From the NCBI GenBank assembly GCA_023957155.1, contig JAMLHK010000016.1:18394-82393 (forward strand): a stretch of 64,000 nucleotides of DNA, read 5' to 3'. Under the pieces are notes generated by a model, which was not told the DNA's origin, did not search any database, and saw only the letters and a program-made list of their open reading frames with translations. The translations under genes were made by a program, and so were the position numbers. Position 1 is the stretch's first letter. Each line of letters starts with the position of its first letter. This document shows positions 16,653 to 25,536 of the stretch, in pieces. Source of the stretch: Chitinophagaceae bacterium. GTDB lineage: Bacteria > Bacteroidota > Bacteroidia > Chitinophagales > Chitinophagaceae.

Positions 16653-17486
16653 ATGGATGCATTTATTAAAATTACCGAACAACCTTCTGCTTATCGTCAT
16701 CTTGAAAAAATGCCGGTAGCTGAAATTCTTACCCATATCAATAATGAAGACAAAACCGTTCCTTTTGTAATAGAAAAAGTAATTCCTGAAATTGAAAAGC
16801 TGATCCTGGCGGCTGTAGATAAGATGCTGGCGGGCGGGAGATTATTTTATATCGGTGCCGGTACCAGCGGAAGGCTTGCCATAGTGGATGCCAGTGAATG
16901 TCCGCCCACCTATGGGATAGCGCCCAACCGGGTTATTGGTATTATTGCCGGTGGGGAAAAAGCAATGACCCAGCCGGTAGAATTTGCAGAAGACAGCTTA
17001 ACGCAGGGATGGGAAGACCTGCAGCGGGATCATGTAAATGATAAAGACATAGTAATAGGTATTGCCGCAAGCGGTACAACTCCTTATGTGATAGCTGCAT
17101 TAAAAAAATGCCGTGAAAATGGAATTATTACAGGATGTATAACCAACAACCCGGGATCGCCTTTAACAAAAGAAGCCGATTATCCCATAGCGCTGGCGGT
17201 AGGCCCTGAATTTGTAACCGGCAGCACCCGTATGAAAAGTGGTACTTCGCAAAAGCTGGTACTGAATATGATCTCTACGGCTATTATGATCCGGTTGGGC
17301 AGGGTGGAAGATAATAAGATGGTGAATATGCAGTTAAGCAATCAGAAATTATTAGACCGGGGCGTTAAAATGCTGATGGATAATCTTCCGGGTATTGATT
17401 ATGCTGAGGCCAGGGCCTTGCTGGTGAAGTACGGGAGTGTGAAGAAAGCGATGAGATCAGCGGGAGGAGCACATAAAGGGGATTGA
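16653..17486 (+). CDS. murQ: N-acetylmuramic acid 6-phosphate etherase
   Basis: MurQ removes the lactyl ether from MurNAc 6-phosphate, giving GlcNAc 6-phosphate and D-lactate, in peptidoglycan recycling. The SIS-domain signature is clear: GRLFYIGAGTSGRLAIVDASECPPTYG at about 62-88, GIAASGTTPYVIAAL, and TGSTRMKSGTSQKLVLNMIST. It is 277 residues, slightly shorter than the usual 300 because the C-terminal UBA-like part ends at AHKGD. It forms a likely operon with the upstream kinase gene, and converges with the next gene with only 9 bp between stops. A small inverted repeat ATATTG/CAATAT lies just before the start (16630-16644). Confidence 0.95.
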   Translation: MDAFIKITEQPSAYRHLEKMPVAEILTHINNEDKTVPFVIEKVIPEIEKLILAAVDKMLAGGRLFYIGAGTSGRLAIVDASECPPTYGIAPNRVIGIIAGGEKAMTQPVEFAEDSLTQGWEDLQRDHVNDKDIVIGIAASGTTPYVIAALKKCRENGIITGCITNNPGSPLTKEADYPIALAVGPEFVTGSTRMKSGTSQKLVLNMISTAIMIRLGRVEDNKMVNMQLSNQKLLDRGVKMLMDNLPGIDYAEARALLVKYGSVKKAMRSAGGAHKGD

Positions 17487-17495
17487 AACAGAAGG

Positions 17496-19067
17496 CTACC
17501 TGGTATTCCTGTTCCCTTTTTTAGAAGCCGTTGCCTGCTTATACTTCTGCTGTATAACTTCCTGCACGGGTACGTATTGGATCTTGCTTTCTAACCATGA
17601 AATAATATCTAAATACATGAAAGAGCGACTTTCGAGAGGGTTGTCTTTATACTTTTCCAACTTTCCTTTCAGGGCAACGAATGCAGTCTTCATCTGTCGC
17701 TGGTCTATATGAAAAGATTTTCTCAAAAAGCGGAATATCTCTTCCTCAACTATACTCAGGTTCTGCATTTTAGCCATAAAGCGATATACGGATTTCACTA
17801 AATATTCCAGTAAAGTATAATTCCCCAGTTCATAATGAGCAATAAGGTGCAGTAGCCTGGAGTAACATTGAAGATCCGTGCGCAGGTCCACTTTCCAGTT
17901 GATGATCCGGTTCAGGTATTCAATGGCTTTTTCATTGTCCCCGCTTCCGAAATAAAGGCAGGCAATTTTATAATAAAACACCAGAATACGGTGCCGGTCC
18001 ATTTTCAGCCTGAATTTTGCAATCCTGCTTTCAATTTCCGGAACGAGCTTTAAGCCTGCGGTGAAGCTGCCTTCCAGGAAATGCTTGTTGAGCTTGGCGG
18101 TGTAGAGATAAATAAATGACTGTACCCGGATATTATCGTTACTATCGGCCTGTTTAGAATGGCAAAACTGTTCAAATGCATTCAGTGTTATATTGAATTT
18201 GTCGTAGTTCTGCAGCACAAAATGTGCATTGAGCAAGTTGTGCACGCCTTTAATATATAACGGGGTATCCACTTTCTTCATCAGGGATTCCTGCTCAAAA
18301 GCATCTACCCATTTCTGGCAATACCGGTAATACATCAGCAGATCCTGCAGGATAAACCCGTACCAGCAGTAGCTTTCATACAGGTAGTGCCTTTCATAAA
18401 ACCCGTTGTAATGTGCTGCTGTGGTAGGCAGGTTAGACTCAAAAAATGCTTTGATTGCCATCCTGTCTTTATCTCCACGGGCATGTCCCAGGTTAATATA
18501 CCAACTGTATAACTGGAGTGAAAGGTTAGACAGCTTGTTCATCATGGTGAGCCTGTTATCGGCGTCTTCAACTTCTTTGGCCAGTATTTCTGCCCGGTTT
18601 TCCATACTTCTGGTAATATACAGCGCCTCTATTTTCTTTTCAAAGATGAGGGTTTGGAGCAAATATGTAACCTGGTGCTGTTCCCGCGCATATTCTTTCA
18701 CTTTTTCCAGGGTTTTAAGGCTTTGGAGATAAAGCCCCTTATCGTATAAAATCCGGGAATAATCCATAAGCTCATGTAGCTGCAATTGGATATTATTATC
18801 ATCTTTTAATATGCGTAAGCTGGCTAATATCTGTTTATAAAGATGTGCTTTAAGATTGGAAAGTTGCTGTTTTTTGATGTCTGTATTTCGTTTCAGCAAG
18901 GTATCTTCATCGTAATCCTCCAGTTTGTCTAATGCATCGAACAACTGCACCGTTTTCATATCGGCGGAAGTAGCATTTCGCTGTACAAAAAGCTTAAAAT
19001 TCCTCTTTTCTGCTTTTTCAAGCGACTTCACCAACTGGAATAATTCATCTGTTGACCGTTTGGGCAT
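17496..19067 (-). CDS. Large helical-repeat protein of unknown function
   Basis: A predicted soluble protein of 523 residues with no signal peptide and no catalytic motif I can name. The whole chain reads as amphipathic helices with aromatic pairs (for example LYIKGVHNLLNAHFVLQNYDK and ACLYFGSGDNEKAIEYLNRI), suggesting tetratricopeptide-like repeats and a scaffold role. The frame can be extended to a TTG at 19076, but the ATG at 19067 (MPKRSTDELFQLVKSLEKAE) gives a cleaner start, so I use it. Proteins with the same opening (short basic segment then ELFQLVKSL) occur in Bacteroidetes as conserved hypotheticals, to my recollection. It converges with murQ and is divergent from leuA. Confidence 0.75.
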   Translation of the reverse strand: MPKRSTDELFQLVKSLEKAEKRNFKLFVQRNATSADMKTVQLFDALDKLEDYDEDTLLKRNTDIKKQQLSNLKAHLYKQILASLRILKDDNNIQLQLHELMDYSRILYDKGLYLQSLKTLEKVKEYAREQHQVTYLLQTLIFEKKIEALYITRSMENRAEILAKEVEDADNRLTMMNKLSNLSLQLYSWYINLGHARGDKDRMAIKAFFESNLPTTAAHYNGFYERHYLYESYCWYGFILQDLLMYYRYCQKWVDAFEQESLMKKVDTPLYIKGVHNLLNAHFVLQNYDKFNITLNAFEQFCHSKQADSNDNIRVQSFIYLYTAKLNKHFLEGSFTAGLKLVPEIESRIAKFRLKMDRHRILVFYYKIACLYFGSGDNEKAIEYLNRIINWKVDLRTDLQCYSRLLHLIAHYELGNYTLLEYLVKSVYRFMAKMQNLSIVEEEIFRFLRKSFHIDQRQMKTAFVALKGKLEKYKDNPLESRSFMYLDIISWLESKIQYVPVQEVIQQKYKQATASKKGNRNTR

Positions 19068-19176
19068 CGTATTCAATCTCCTTTTAAATCCTTATCCATA
19101 AAGGGTTTTAATAAAAAAACAGGGCTTTGCACACCGTAATATAATATTTAATTTGGTTTTGTATGTTAGGGATCAA

Positions 19177-19194
19177 CCGGTACATTCGTACCGG
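19177..19194. promoter_or_regulatory. Perfect inverted repeat upstream of leuA
   Basis: CCGGTAC, four bases, GTACCGG, centred about 48 bp before the leuA start in the divergent gap. It could be an operator for a dimeric regulator or a short 5'-UTR hairpin. No T-run follows, so it is not a terminator. The regulator is unknown. Confidence 0.45.
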
Positions 19195-19232
19195 ATTACA
19201 AATTTCCGGTTTTTAACGTATAAAATCCGTCT

Positions 19233-20402
19233 ATGTCTCAAAGTAAGATATATATATTTGATACTACCCTCCGCGATGGAGAACAGGTTCCTGGCTGTAA
19301 ATTAAATGCAGATGAAAAGATAGAGCTTGCTCTTGCGCTTGAAAATCTTGGGGTAGATATCATTGAAGCGGGTTTCCCTATTTCCAGCCCCGGGGATTTT
19401 GAGTCGGTCCGTAATATCTCTGCCGTTATTAAGAACGCTACGGTTTGCGGTTTAACCCGTGCGGTAAAAAAAGACATTGAGGTGGCTGCCGATGCCCTGA
19501 AGGGGGCAAAGCGTCCCAGGATACATACCGGTATAGGCGTATCGGATCTGCATATCACTACCAAGTTTAATTCCAACAGGGACGATATCCGGGCCCGGGC
19601 TATAGAAGCGGTTGCGTATGCCCGGAATTTTGTAGATGACGTTGAATTTTATGGTGAAGATGCCGGCCGCGCCGATTTGAGTTTCCTGGCAAGCATGGTG
19701 GAAGCGGTGATTAATGCGGGTGCAACAGTAGTTAACATCCCGGACACTACAGGCTACTGCCTTCCTCATCAGTATGGAGAAAAAATCGCTTACCTGTTTA
19801 ATAATGTGCCCAATATTGATAAGGCCATAATCTCCTGTCATTGTCATAATGACCTGGGCCTGGCTACGGCTAATTCTATTGCCGGTGTAATGAATGGAGC
19901 AAGGCAAATTGAGTGTACCATTAACGGGTTGGGAGAAAGAGCCGGTAATACTTCCCTGGAGGAAGTGGTAATGATTATAAAACAACACGAATCTTTAGGT
20001 TTATATACTGATATCAAGGCTGAATTGCTGAATCCCATCAGCCGGCTGGTATCGGAAACCATGCGTATGCCCGTACAACCTAATAAGGCAATTGTAGGCA
20101 GCAATGCCTTTGCACATTCTTCCGGTATACACCAGGATGGATTTTTGAAAAATGCAGAAAATTATGAAATTATCCGTCCCGAAGATGTCGGTGCCGACAG
20201 CTCAAAGATTGTATTAACGGCAAGAAGCGGGCGTTCTGCGCTGGCACACCGGTTTCAGAAATTAGGATACAATTTCAATCGTAATGAAATTGATGTCCTG
20301 TACCGGGCTTTTCTTAAGGTCGCCGATATAAAAAAAGAAGTGAGTGATGAGGATTTGAAGGCATTGGCGGTCAGTCATTTTCCGGAAGTAGCACTTGCAT
20401 AA
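19233..20402 (+). CDS. leuA: 2-Isopropylmalate synthase, short form
   Basis: Condenses acetyl-CoA and 2-oxoisovalerate, the first committed step of leucine synthesis. Metal- and substrate-binding motifs of the TIM barrel are present: [13 protein letters not shown] at 10-22, [15 protein letters not shown] with the HxH metal site, [15 protein letters not shown], and the subdomain motif [12 protein letters not shown]. At 389 residues it lacks the roughly 120-residue C-terminal LeuA dimer domain where leucine binds in full-length enzymes, so classical leucine feedback at this site is not expected. First gene of the branched-chain cluster. Homocitrate or citramalate synthase is possible for this superfamily, but the leuCDB neighbours favour LeuA. 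Confidence 0.93.
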   Translation: MSQSKIYIFDTTLRDGEQVPGCKLNADEKIELALALENLGVDIIEAGFPISSPGDFESVRNISAVIKNATVCGLTRAVKKDIEVAADALKGAKRPRIHTGIGVSDLHITTKFNSNRDDIRARAIEAVAYARNFVDDVEFYGEDAGRADLSFLASMVEAVINAGATVVNIPDTTGYCLPHQYGEKIAYLFNNVPNIDKAIISCHCHNDLGLATANSIAGVMNGARQIECTINGLGERAGNTSLEEVVMIIKQHESLGLYTDIKAELLNPISRLVSETMRMPVQPNKAIVGSNAFAHSSGIHQDGFLKNAENYEIIRPEDVGADSSKIVLTARSGRSALAHRFQKLGYNFNRNEIDVLYRAFLKVADIKKEVSDEDLKALAVSHFPEVALA

Positions 20403-20443
20403 TAAGCAGATGTTTTCTCATGTTGCGTTAAGCACTCTGATTG

Positions 20444-20465
20444 GCGTGGCGCTTAGGCGTCACGC
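20444..20465 (+). promoter_or_regulatory. Hairpin between leuA and leuC
   Basis: GCGTGGCGC and GCGTCACGC form a 9-bp stem (one G-U pair) with a TTAG loop, 18 bp before the leuC start and without a T-run. It may mark an RNA processing or stability site between leuA and leuC. Confidence 0.45.
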
Positions 20466-20482
20466 TTCCTAAAAGAAGAACA

Positions 20483-21880
20483 ATGGGCAAGACTTTATTT
20501 GATAAGATTTGGGATAGGCATGTGGTGAAAACCATTCCCGGAGGGCCCTCCGTATTTTATATAGATAAGCATTTTATTCACGAGGTAACCAGCCCCCAGG
20601 CGTTTAAAGGATTGCAGCAGAGAGGGCTTCAGGTTTCCCGTCCGCAGCAGGTAGTGGCTACGGCCGATCATAATGTACCTACCATAGACCAGCATCTTCC
20701 CATAAAAGAAGAGCTTTCACGCAGGCAGGTAGAGCAGTTGAAAAAGAATTGTGCTGATTTTGGTATAGAGCTGTATGGTCTGGGTCATCCTTTCCAGGGG
20801 ATAGTACACGTAATTGGTCCTGAGCTGGGCATTACCCGGCCCGGTATGACGATCGTTTGTGGCGACAGCCATACTTCCACACATGGAGCTTTTGGTACGA
20901 TAGCCTTCGGGATTGGCACCAGCGAAGTGGAAATGGTATTGGCAACGCAGTGCCTGATGCAGGCTAAGCCGAAACTGATGCGTATAAACGTGGAAGGCAG
21001 CCTGAATAAAGGCGTGTTTTCAAAAGACATCATTTTGTATATCATATCACAGATATCAGCAAGCGGGGCTACAGGGTATGCGGTAGAATATGCCGGCTCG
21101 GCCATCCGCAATTTATCTATGGAGGCCCGTATGACGATTTGTAATATGAGTATTGAGATGGGGGCACGTTGTGGCATGATAGCCCCCGATGATACCACAT
21201 TTGCTTATATCAAAGGAAGAAAATTTGCACCGCAGGGCGAGGCATGGCAAAAAGCAGAGGCAGACTGGAGAACATTATATAGTGATGCCGATGCGGTGTT
21301 TGATCGCGAACTGCATATCCGGGCCGAAGATATCGAACCCATGATTACTTATGGCACCAACCCCGGAATGGGAATAGGCGTTACCGGTCATATACCTGAG
21401 CTGGGAGAGATTGAAGAAAGAGAGAAGCCTTCTTTTGAAAAGTCACTTCACTATATGGGACTTAATCCGGGTGAATACATGAAAGGTAAAAAAGTGGATT
21501 ATGTGTTTATCGGAAGCTGTACCAACAGCCGTATAGAAGACCTGAGGATGGTGGCTTCCTTTGTGAAGGGGAAAAAGAAAGCAGATCATGTGGAAGTATG
21601 GGTGGTACCGGGAAGCAGGCAGGTGGAAAAACAGGCGGTTGACGAAGGGATCAATAAAATATTTGAAGATGCCGGATTTTTTTTAAGACAGCCGGGATGC
21701 TCTGCGTGCCTCGGCATGAATGAAGATAAGATACCGGCAGGCAAATACTGCATCTCTACATCGAACCGGAATTTTGAAGGAAGACAGGGACCAGGTGCAA
21801 GAACGATGCTCGCCAGCCCGTTAACGGCAGCCGCAGCTGCCATAACCGGGGAGATAACGGATGTCAGAGAGCTGATTTAA
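20483..21880 (+). CDS. leuC: 3-Isopropylmalate dehydratase large subunit
   Basis: Aconitase-family [4Fe-4S] enzyme that, with LeuD, isomerises 2- to 3-isopropylmalate. Cluster cysteines are in [12 protein letters not shown] and [11 protein letters not shown]; other landmarks are [13 protein letters not shown] and [10 protein letters not shown]. The frame can be read from a TTG at 20441, but that start overlaps the hairpin at 20444 and adds a non-family extension. The ATG at 20483 ([15 protein letters not shown]) matches LeuC exactly and gives the normal 465 residues. leuD follows 61 bp later. Confidence 0.96.
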   Translation: MGKTLFDKIWDRHVVKTIPGGPSVFYIDKHFIHEVTSPQAFKGLQQRGLQVSRPQQVVATADHNVPTIDQHLPIKEELSRRQVEQLKKNCADFGIELYGLGHPFQGIVHVIGPELGITRPGMTIVCGDSHTSTHGAFGTIAFGIGTSEVEMVLATQCLMQAKPKLMRINVEGSLNKGVFSKDIILYIISQISASGATGYAVEYAGSAIRNLSMEARMTICNMSIEMGARCGMIAPDDTTFAYIKGRKFAPQGEAWQKAEADWRTLYSDADAVFDRELHIRAEDIEPMITYGTNPGMGIGVTGHIPELGEIEEREKPSFEKSLHYMGLNPGEYMKGKKVDYVFIGSCTNSRIEDLRMVASFVKGKKKADHVEVWVVPGSRQVEKQAVDEGINKIFEDAGFFLRQPGCSACLGMNEDKIPAGKYCISTSNRNFEGRQGPGARTMLASPLTAAAAAITGEITDVRELI

Positions 21881-21941
21881 AATCCCGGATGGTAAATCTC
21901 AATACATAAATAATAGATCGTAAATCTCAAACAGTGGTCGT

Positions 21942-22538
21942 ATGGGTAATTCAATCAATATAGTAAAAAGCAGGGCTGTTCCTATCCCTATAGAAAATAT
22001 TGATACCGATCAGATTATTCCTGCCCGCTTCCTGAAAGCAACCACAAGAGAAGGATTTGGTAAAAATTTATTCCGTGACTGGCGCTATGAGGATGGCGAT
22101 GAGCACAGACCTAAGATAGATTTTCCCTTAAATGATATCACCTATAGCGGTAAGATATTAATTGCCGGGAAAAATTTCGGATGTGGCTCCAGCCGCGAAC
22201 ATGCGGCATGGGCTATTAAAGATTACGGGTTTGATGTGGTAGTGAGCAGCTTTTTTGCAGATATCTTTAAGAATAATGCTTTAAATAATTTCCTGTTGCC
22301 TGTATTGGTGTCGGATCCGTTCCTTCAGCAGTTGTTTGATGAAGTACATAAAAACCCGGCTGCTGAAATTGAAGTGAGTCTTGAGGATCAGTATATAAAA
22401 ATAGCTGCTACAGGAGCAACCGAATCCTTTGATATTAACAGCTATAAAAAAACCTGTTTATTGAATGGGTATGATGATATTGATTACCTGCTTAACATGA
22501 AACAGGAAATTGAAGCGTTTGAAGAACAACGAGTATAG
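21942..22538 (+). CDS. leuD: 3-Isopropylmalate dehydratase small subunit
   Basis: LeuD supplies the swivelling domain of isopropylmalate isomerase. The 198-residue protein contains [13 protein letters not shown] near 19 and [19 protein letters not shown] near 79, the standard small-subunit motifs that contact substrate. Spacing and orientation fit co-transcription with leuC before and leuB after. Confidence 0.96.
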   Translation: MGNSINIVKSRAVPIPIENIDTDQIIPARFLKATTREGFGKNLFRDWRYEDGDEHRPKIDFPLNDITYSGKILIAGKNFGCGSSREHAAWAIKDYGFDVVVSSFFADIFKNNALNNFLLPVLVSDPFLQQLFDEVHKNPAAEIEVSLEDQYIKIAATGATESFDINSYKKTCLLNGYDDIDYLLNMKQEIEAFEEQRV

Positions 22539-22589
22539 TTAAATACAGGTAGAAAAACCTGCGGCCCGTGAAGGACATAAAATATAAGA

Positions 22590-23705
22590 ATGAAAAAAAA
22601 GATAGCGGTAATTTTTGGTGATGGCATTGGACCGGAGGTAACCCGGCAATCTGTAAATATTCTGAATACAGTTGCCCGTGTATACCTGCATGAGTTTGAA
22701 TTTGTGTATTGCCTGATGGGAGCCGAGGCAATAGATAAAACAGGAAACCCGTTGCCGGATGAAACCATAACAGCCTGCCGGAATAGTGATGCAGTATTGT
22801 TGGGCGCCATAGGTCATCCTAAATATGACCATGATCCCCGGGCGGGCGTACGGCCGGAGCAGGGTTTGTTACAGCTAAGAAGGTCTTTGCAGCTTTATGC
22901 TAATATCCGCCCGGTAACTACCTATCCCGCATTACAGCGCTTGTCGCCCTTAAAAGCCATGCAAACGGAAGGTGTTGACTTTGTTATTTTCAGGGAACTC
23001 ACCGGGGGCATTTATTTCGGCAAGAAGGAGAGGGATGAAGAGCAAACCCGGGCATCTGACGAATGTGTATATACCCGGAGTGAAATTGAGCGGATAGGTC
23101 ATCTTGCTTTTCAGCAGGCACAGCAACGCAGGAAAAAGCTTACGTTGGTAGATAAGGCCAATGTGCTGGAAACATCAAGGTTATGGCGTAAGGTGGTGCA
23201 GGAGATGGCAGACGGCTACCCGGATGTGGAAGTGGATTATATGTTTGTGGATAATGCTGCTATGCAGCTTATTGTAAATCCCAAACAGTTTGACGTGATA
23301 TTGACGGAGAATATGTTTGGCGATATCCTCAGTGATGAAGCCAGTGTTATTGCAGGTTCGCTTGGATTATTGCCTTCTGCTTCCGTGGGTGACGGAGTGG
23401 CTTTATTTGAACCCATTCACGGCTCTTATCCGCAGGCCGCCGGAAAAGATATTGCTAATCCCATAGGGTCTGTGCTTTCAGCAGCCATGATGCTGGATCA
23501 TCTGGGTTTAGGGACCGAAGCAGAAGTTATTCGTGAAGCGGTAGCCTGGACGCTGAAGCACAATTTTGTAACCCGGGATATAGATCCGGTCAATTTTTAT
23601 TTAACCACGACCGTTGGGGAACTGATTTGTGAATATATTGGAAATAAAGTGCCGGGGCAAACCGATGAACAGGATACGGGGCTGAGAGGGTCAACCATTA
23701 TATAA
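22590..23705 (+). CDS. leuB: 3-Isopropylmalate dehydrogenase
   Basis: NAD-dependent oxidative decarboxylation of 3-isopropylmalate to 2-oxoisocaproate, the keto acid of leucine. The 371-residue chain has GDGIGPEVTRQ at the start, LLGAIGHPKYD, the substrate arginines in ELTGGIYFGKK, the metal aspartates in DILSDEASVIAGSLGLLPSAS, and EPIHGSYPQAAGKDIANPIG. A minor CAGGT/ACCTG inverted repeat lies in the 51-bp gap to leuD. The overall length and motif order distinguish it from isocitrate dehydrogenase. Confidence 0.96.
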   Translation: MKKKIAVIFGDGIGPEVTRQSVNILNTVARVYLHEFEFVYCLMGAEAIDKTGNPLPDETITACRNSDAVLLGAIGHPKYDHDPRAGVRPEQGLLQLRRSLQLYANIRPVTTYPALQRLSPLKAMQTEGVDFVIFRELTGGIYFGKKERDEEQTRASDECVYTRSEIERIGHLAFQQAQQRRKKLTLVDKANVLETSRLWRKVVQEMADGYPDVEVDYMFVDNAAMQLIVNPKQFDVILTENMFGDILSDEASVIAGSLGLLPSASVGDGVALFEPIHGSYPQAAGKDIANPIGSVLSAAMMLDHLGLGTEAEVIREAVAWTLKHNFVTRDIDPVNFYLTTTVGELICEYIGNKVPGQTDEQDTGLRGSTII

Positions 23706-23771
23706 TGGGTGTTTATGGCACATCTCGTATTTCAAATATCATACTCAAAATAAAATATAACGAATAGAACC

Positions 23772-25451
23772 ATGGAATTAAACAGGTACTCGAAAACGAT
23801 AACGCAGGATCCTACGCAACCTGCCGCACAGGCTATGCTATATGGTATTGGTCTTACCGATGATGATCTGAAAAAAGCACAGGTAGGTGTTGTAAGTATG
23901 GGATGGGATGGCAATACCTGCAATATGCACCTCAACGACCTGGCAAAGCTGGTGAAGCAGGGGGTATGGGAAAGTGATATGGTAGGGCTGATCTTTAACA
24001 CCATTGGTGTTAGCGATGGGATCAGTAATGGTACGGATGGCATGCGCTATTCCCTGGTGAGCCGCGATGTGATAGCAGATAGTATTGAAACCGTTTGTGG
24101 AGCACAGTATTATGATGCCTTAATTGCCCTGCCCGGTTGCGATAAGAATATGCCCGGAAGTATAATGGCTATGGGGCGTTTAAATCGCCCGGCGATCATG
24201 GTATATGGTGGTACTATTGCTCCGGGACATTATAAAGGACAGGATCTTAATATCGTTTCTTCCTTTGAAGCGCTTGGACAAAAAATAGCCGGTAAACTGA
24301 GCGAAGGAGATTTTAAAGGCATTGTAATGAACAGCTGCCCCGGCGCCGGCGCCTGTGGGGGTATGTATACGGCAAATACTATGGCATCGGCTATTGAAGC
24401 ATTAGGCATGAGCCTGCCTTATTCTTCCTCCAACCCGGCGCTTAGTCCTGAAAAGAAAGCAGAATGTCTTGCTGCGGGTAAAGCTATCCGCCTCTTGCTC
24501 GAAAAAAATATTTTGCCCAAGGATATTATGACCCGCAAAGCGTTTGAAAATGCGCTTAGAGTAATCGTCATAACGGGGGGCAGCACCAATGCCGTACTGC
24601 ATTTTATCGCCATTGCAAAAAGCGTGGGTATAGATATCACCCAGGATGATTTTCAGCGTATGAGTGACCAGACCCCGGTGTTAGCCGACTTTAAGCCATC
24701 CGGAAAATATTTAATGCAGGATTTACATGAACATGGCGGTATCCCTGCTGTAATGAAATACCTGCTTGAAAAAGGGTTGTTGCATGGCGATTGCCTTACG
24801 GTTACCGGTAAAACGGTGGAGGAAAACCTGGCAGGTATTAAAAGTATTGATTTTACCTCACAGGATATTATCTATCCGCTGGAGAAGCCCATTAAAAAAA
24901 CGGGCCATCTGCAAATATTATACGGCAACCTTGCGGAAAAAGGCAGCGTAGCCAAGATCAGCGGTAAGGAAGGCGAACGTTTTGAAGGACCGGCACGGGT
25001 ATTTGATGGTGAAAAGAACCTCATTGCGGGACTTGCTGACGGAAGGGTGAAACCCGGTGATGTCGTCGTCATCAAGAACGAGGGACCGAAAGGCGCCCCG
25101 GGTATGCCCGAAATGCTGAAGCCCACAGGAGCCATCATCGGGGCCGGTTTAGGTAAGTCGGTTGCATTGATCACGGATGGCCGGTTTAGCGGTGGTACGC
25201 ATGGCTTTGTCGTCGGACATATCACCCCGGAAGCGTACGAAGGCGGATTGATTGGGTTGGTGCAGGATGATGATATCATTGAAATTGACGCAACGAAAAA
25301 CCTGCTTTCTTTAAAGGTAAGTGAGGAGGAAATTGCAAGAAGAAGAGCAGCATGGAAAAAACCGGAGCTGAAAGTAACAAAAGGGGTGCTGCTCAAATAT
25401 GCCCACACGGTAAAAGATGCGAGCGAGGGATGTGTGACCGATGAGTTTTAA
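23772..25451 (+). CDS. ilvD: Dihydroxy-acid dehydratase
   Basis: Iron-sulfur dehydratase making 2-oxoisovalerate and 2-oxo-3-methylvalerate in valine and isoleucine synthesis. Cluster cysteines appear in [21 protein letters not shown] and [18 protein letters not shown]; the C-terminal [16 protein letters not shown] motif is also present. Its 559 residues match the family. It begins the ilv half of the cluster, 66 bp after leuB, in the same direction. Confidence 0.96.
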   Translation: MELNRYSKTITQDPTQPAAQAMLYGIGLTDDDLKKAQVGVVSMGWDGNTCNMHLNDLAKLVKQGVWESDMVGLIFNTIGVSDGISNGTDGMRYSLVSRDVIADSIETVCGAQYYDALIALPGCDKNMPGSIMAMGRLNRPAIMVYGGTIAPGHYKGQDLNIVSSFEALGQKIAGKLSEGDFKGIVMNSCPGAGACGGMYTANTMASAIEALGMSLPYSSSNPALSPEKKAECLAAGKAIRLLLEKNILPKDIMTRKAFENALRVIVITGGSTNAVLHFIAIAKSVGIDITQDDFQRMSDQTPVLADFKPSGKYLMQDLHEHGGIPAVMKYLLEKGLLHGDCLTVTGKTVEENLAGIKSIDFTSQDIIYPLEKPIKKTGHLQILYGNLAEKGSVAKISGKEGERFEGPARVFDGEKNLIAGLADGRVKPGDVVVIKNEGPKGAPGMPEMLKPTGAIIGAGLGKSVALITDGRFSGGTHGFVVGHITPEAYEGGLIGLVQDDDIIEIDATKNLLSLKVSEEEIARRRAAWKKPELKVTKGVLLKYAHTVKDASEGCVTDEF

Positions 25452-25536
25452 TACAACAACAGGCGCAGGGAAAAATCGGGATTATTACCGGGTTTCCGCC
25501 GCTTTTATTAAGTCATGTTATAAAAATTGAATAGTG

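Noticed and set aside
24872-25408. 178-codon open frame antisense to ilvD
   Set aside because: Shadow of the conserved ilvD C-terminus; its sequence is Ser/Pro-rich and family-less.
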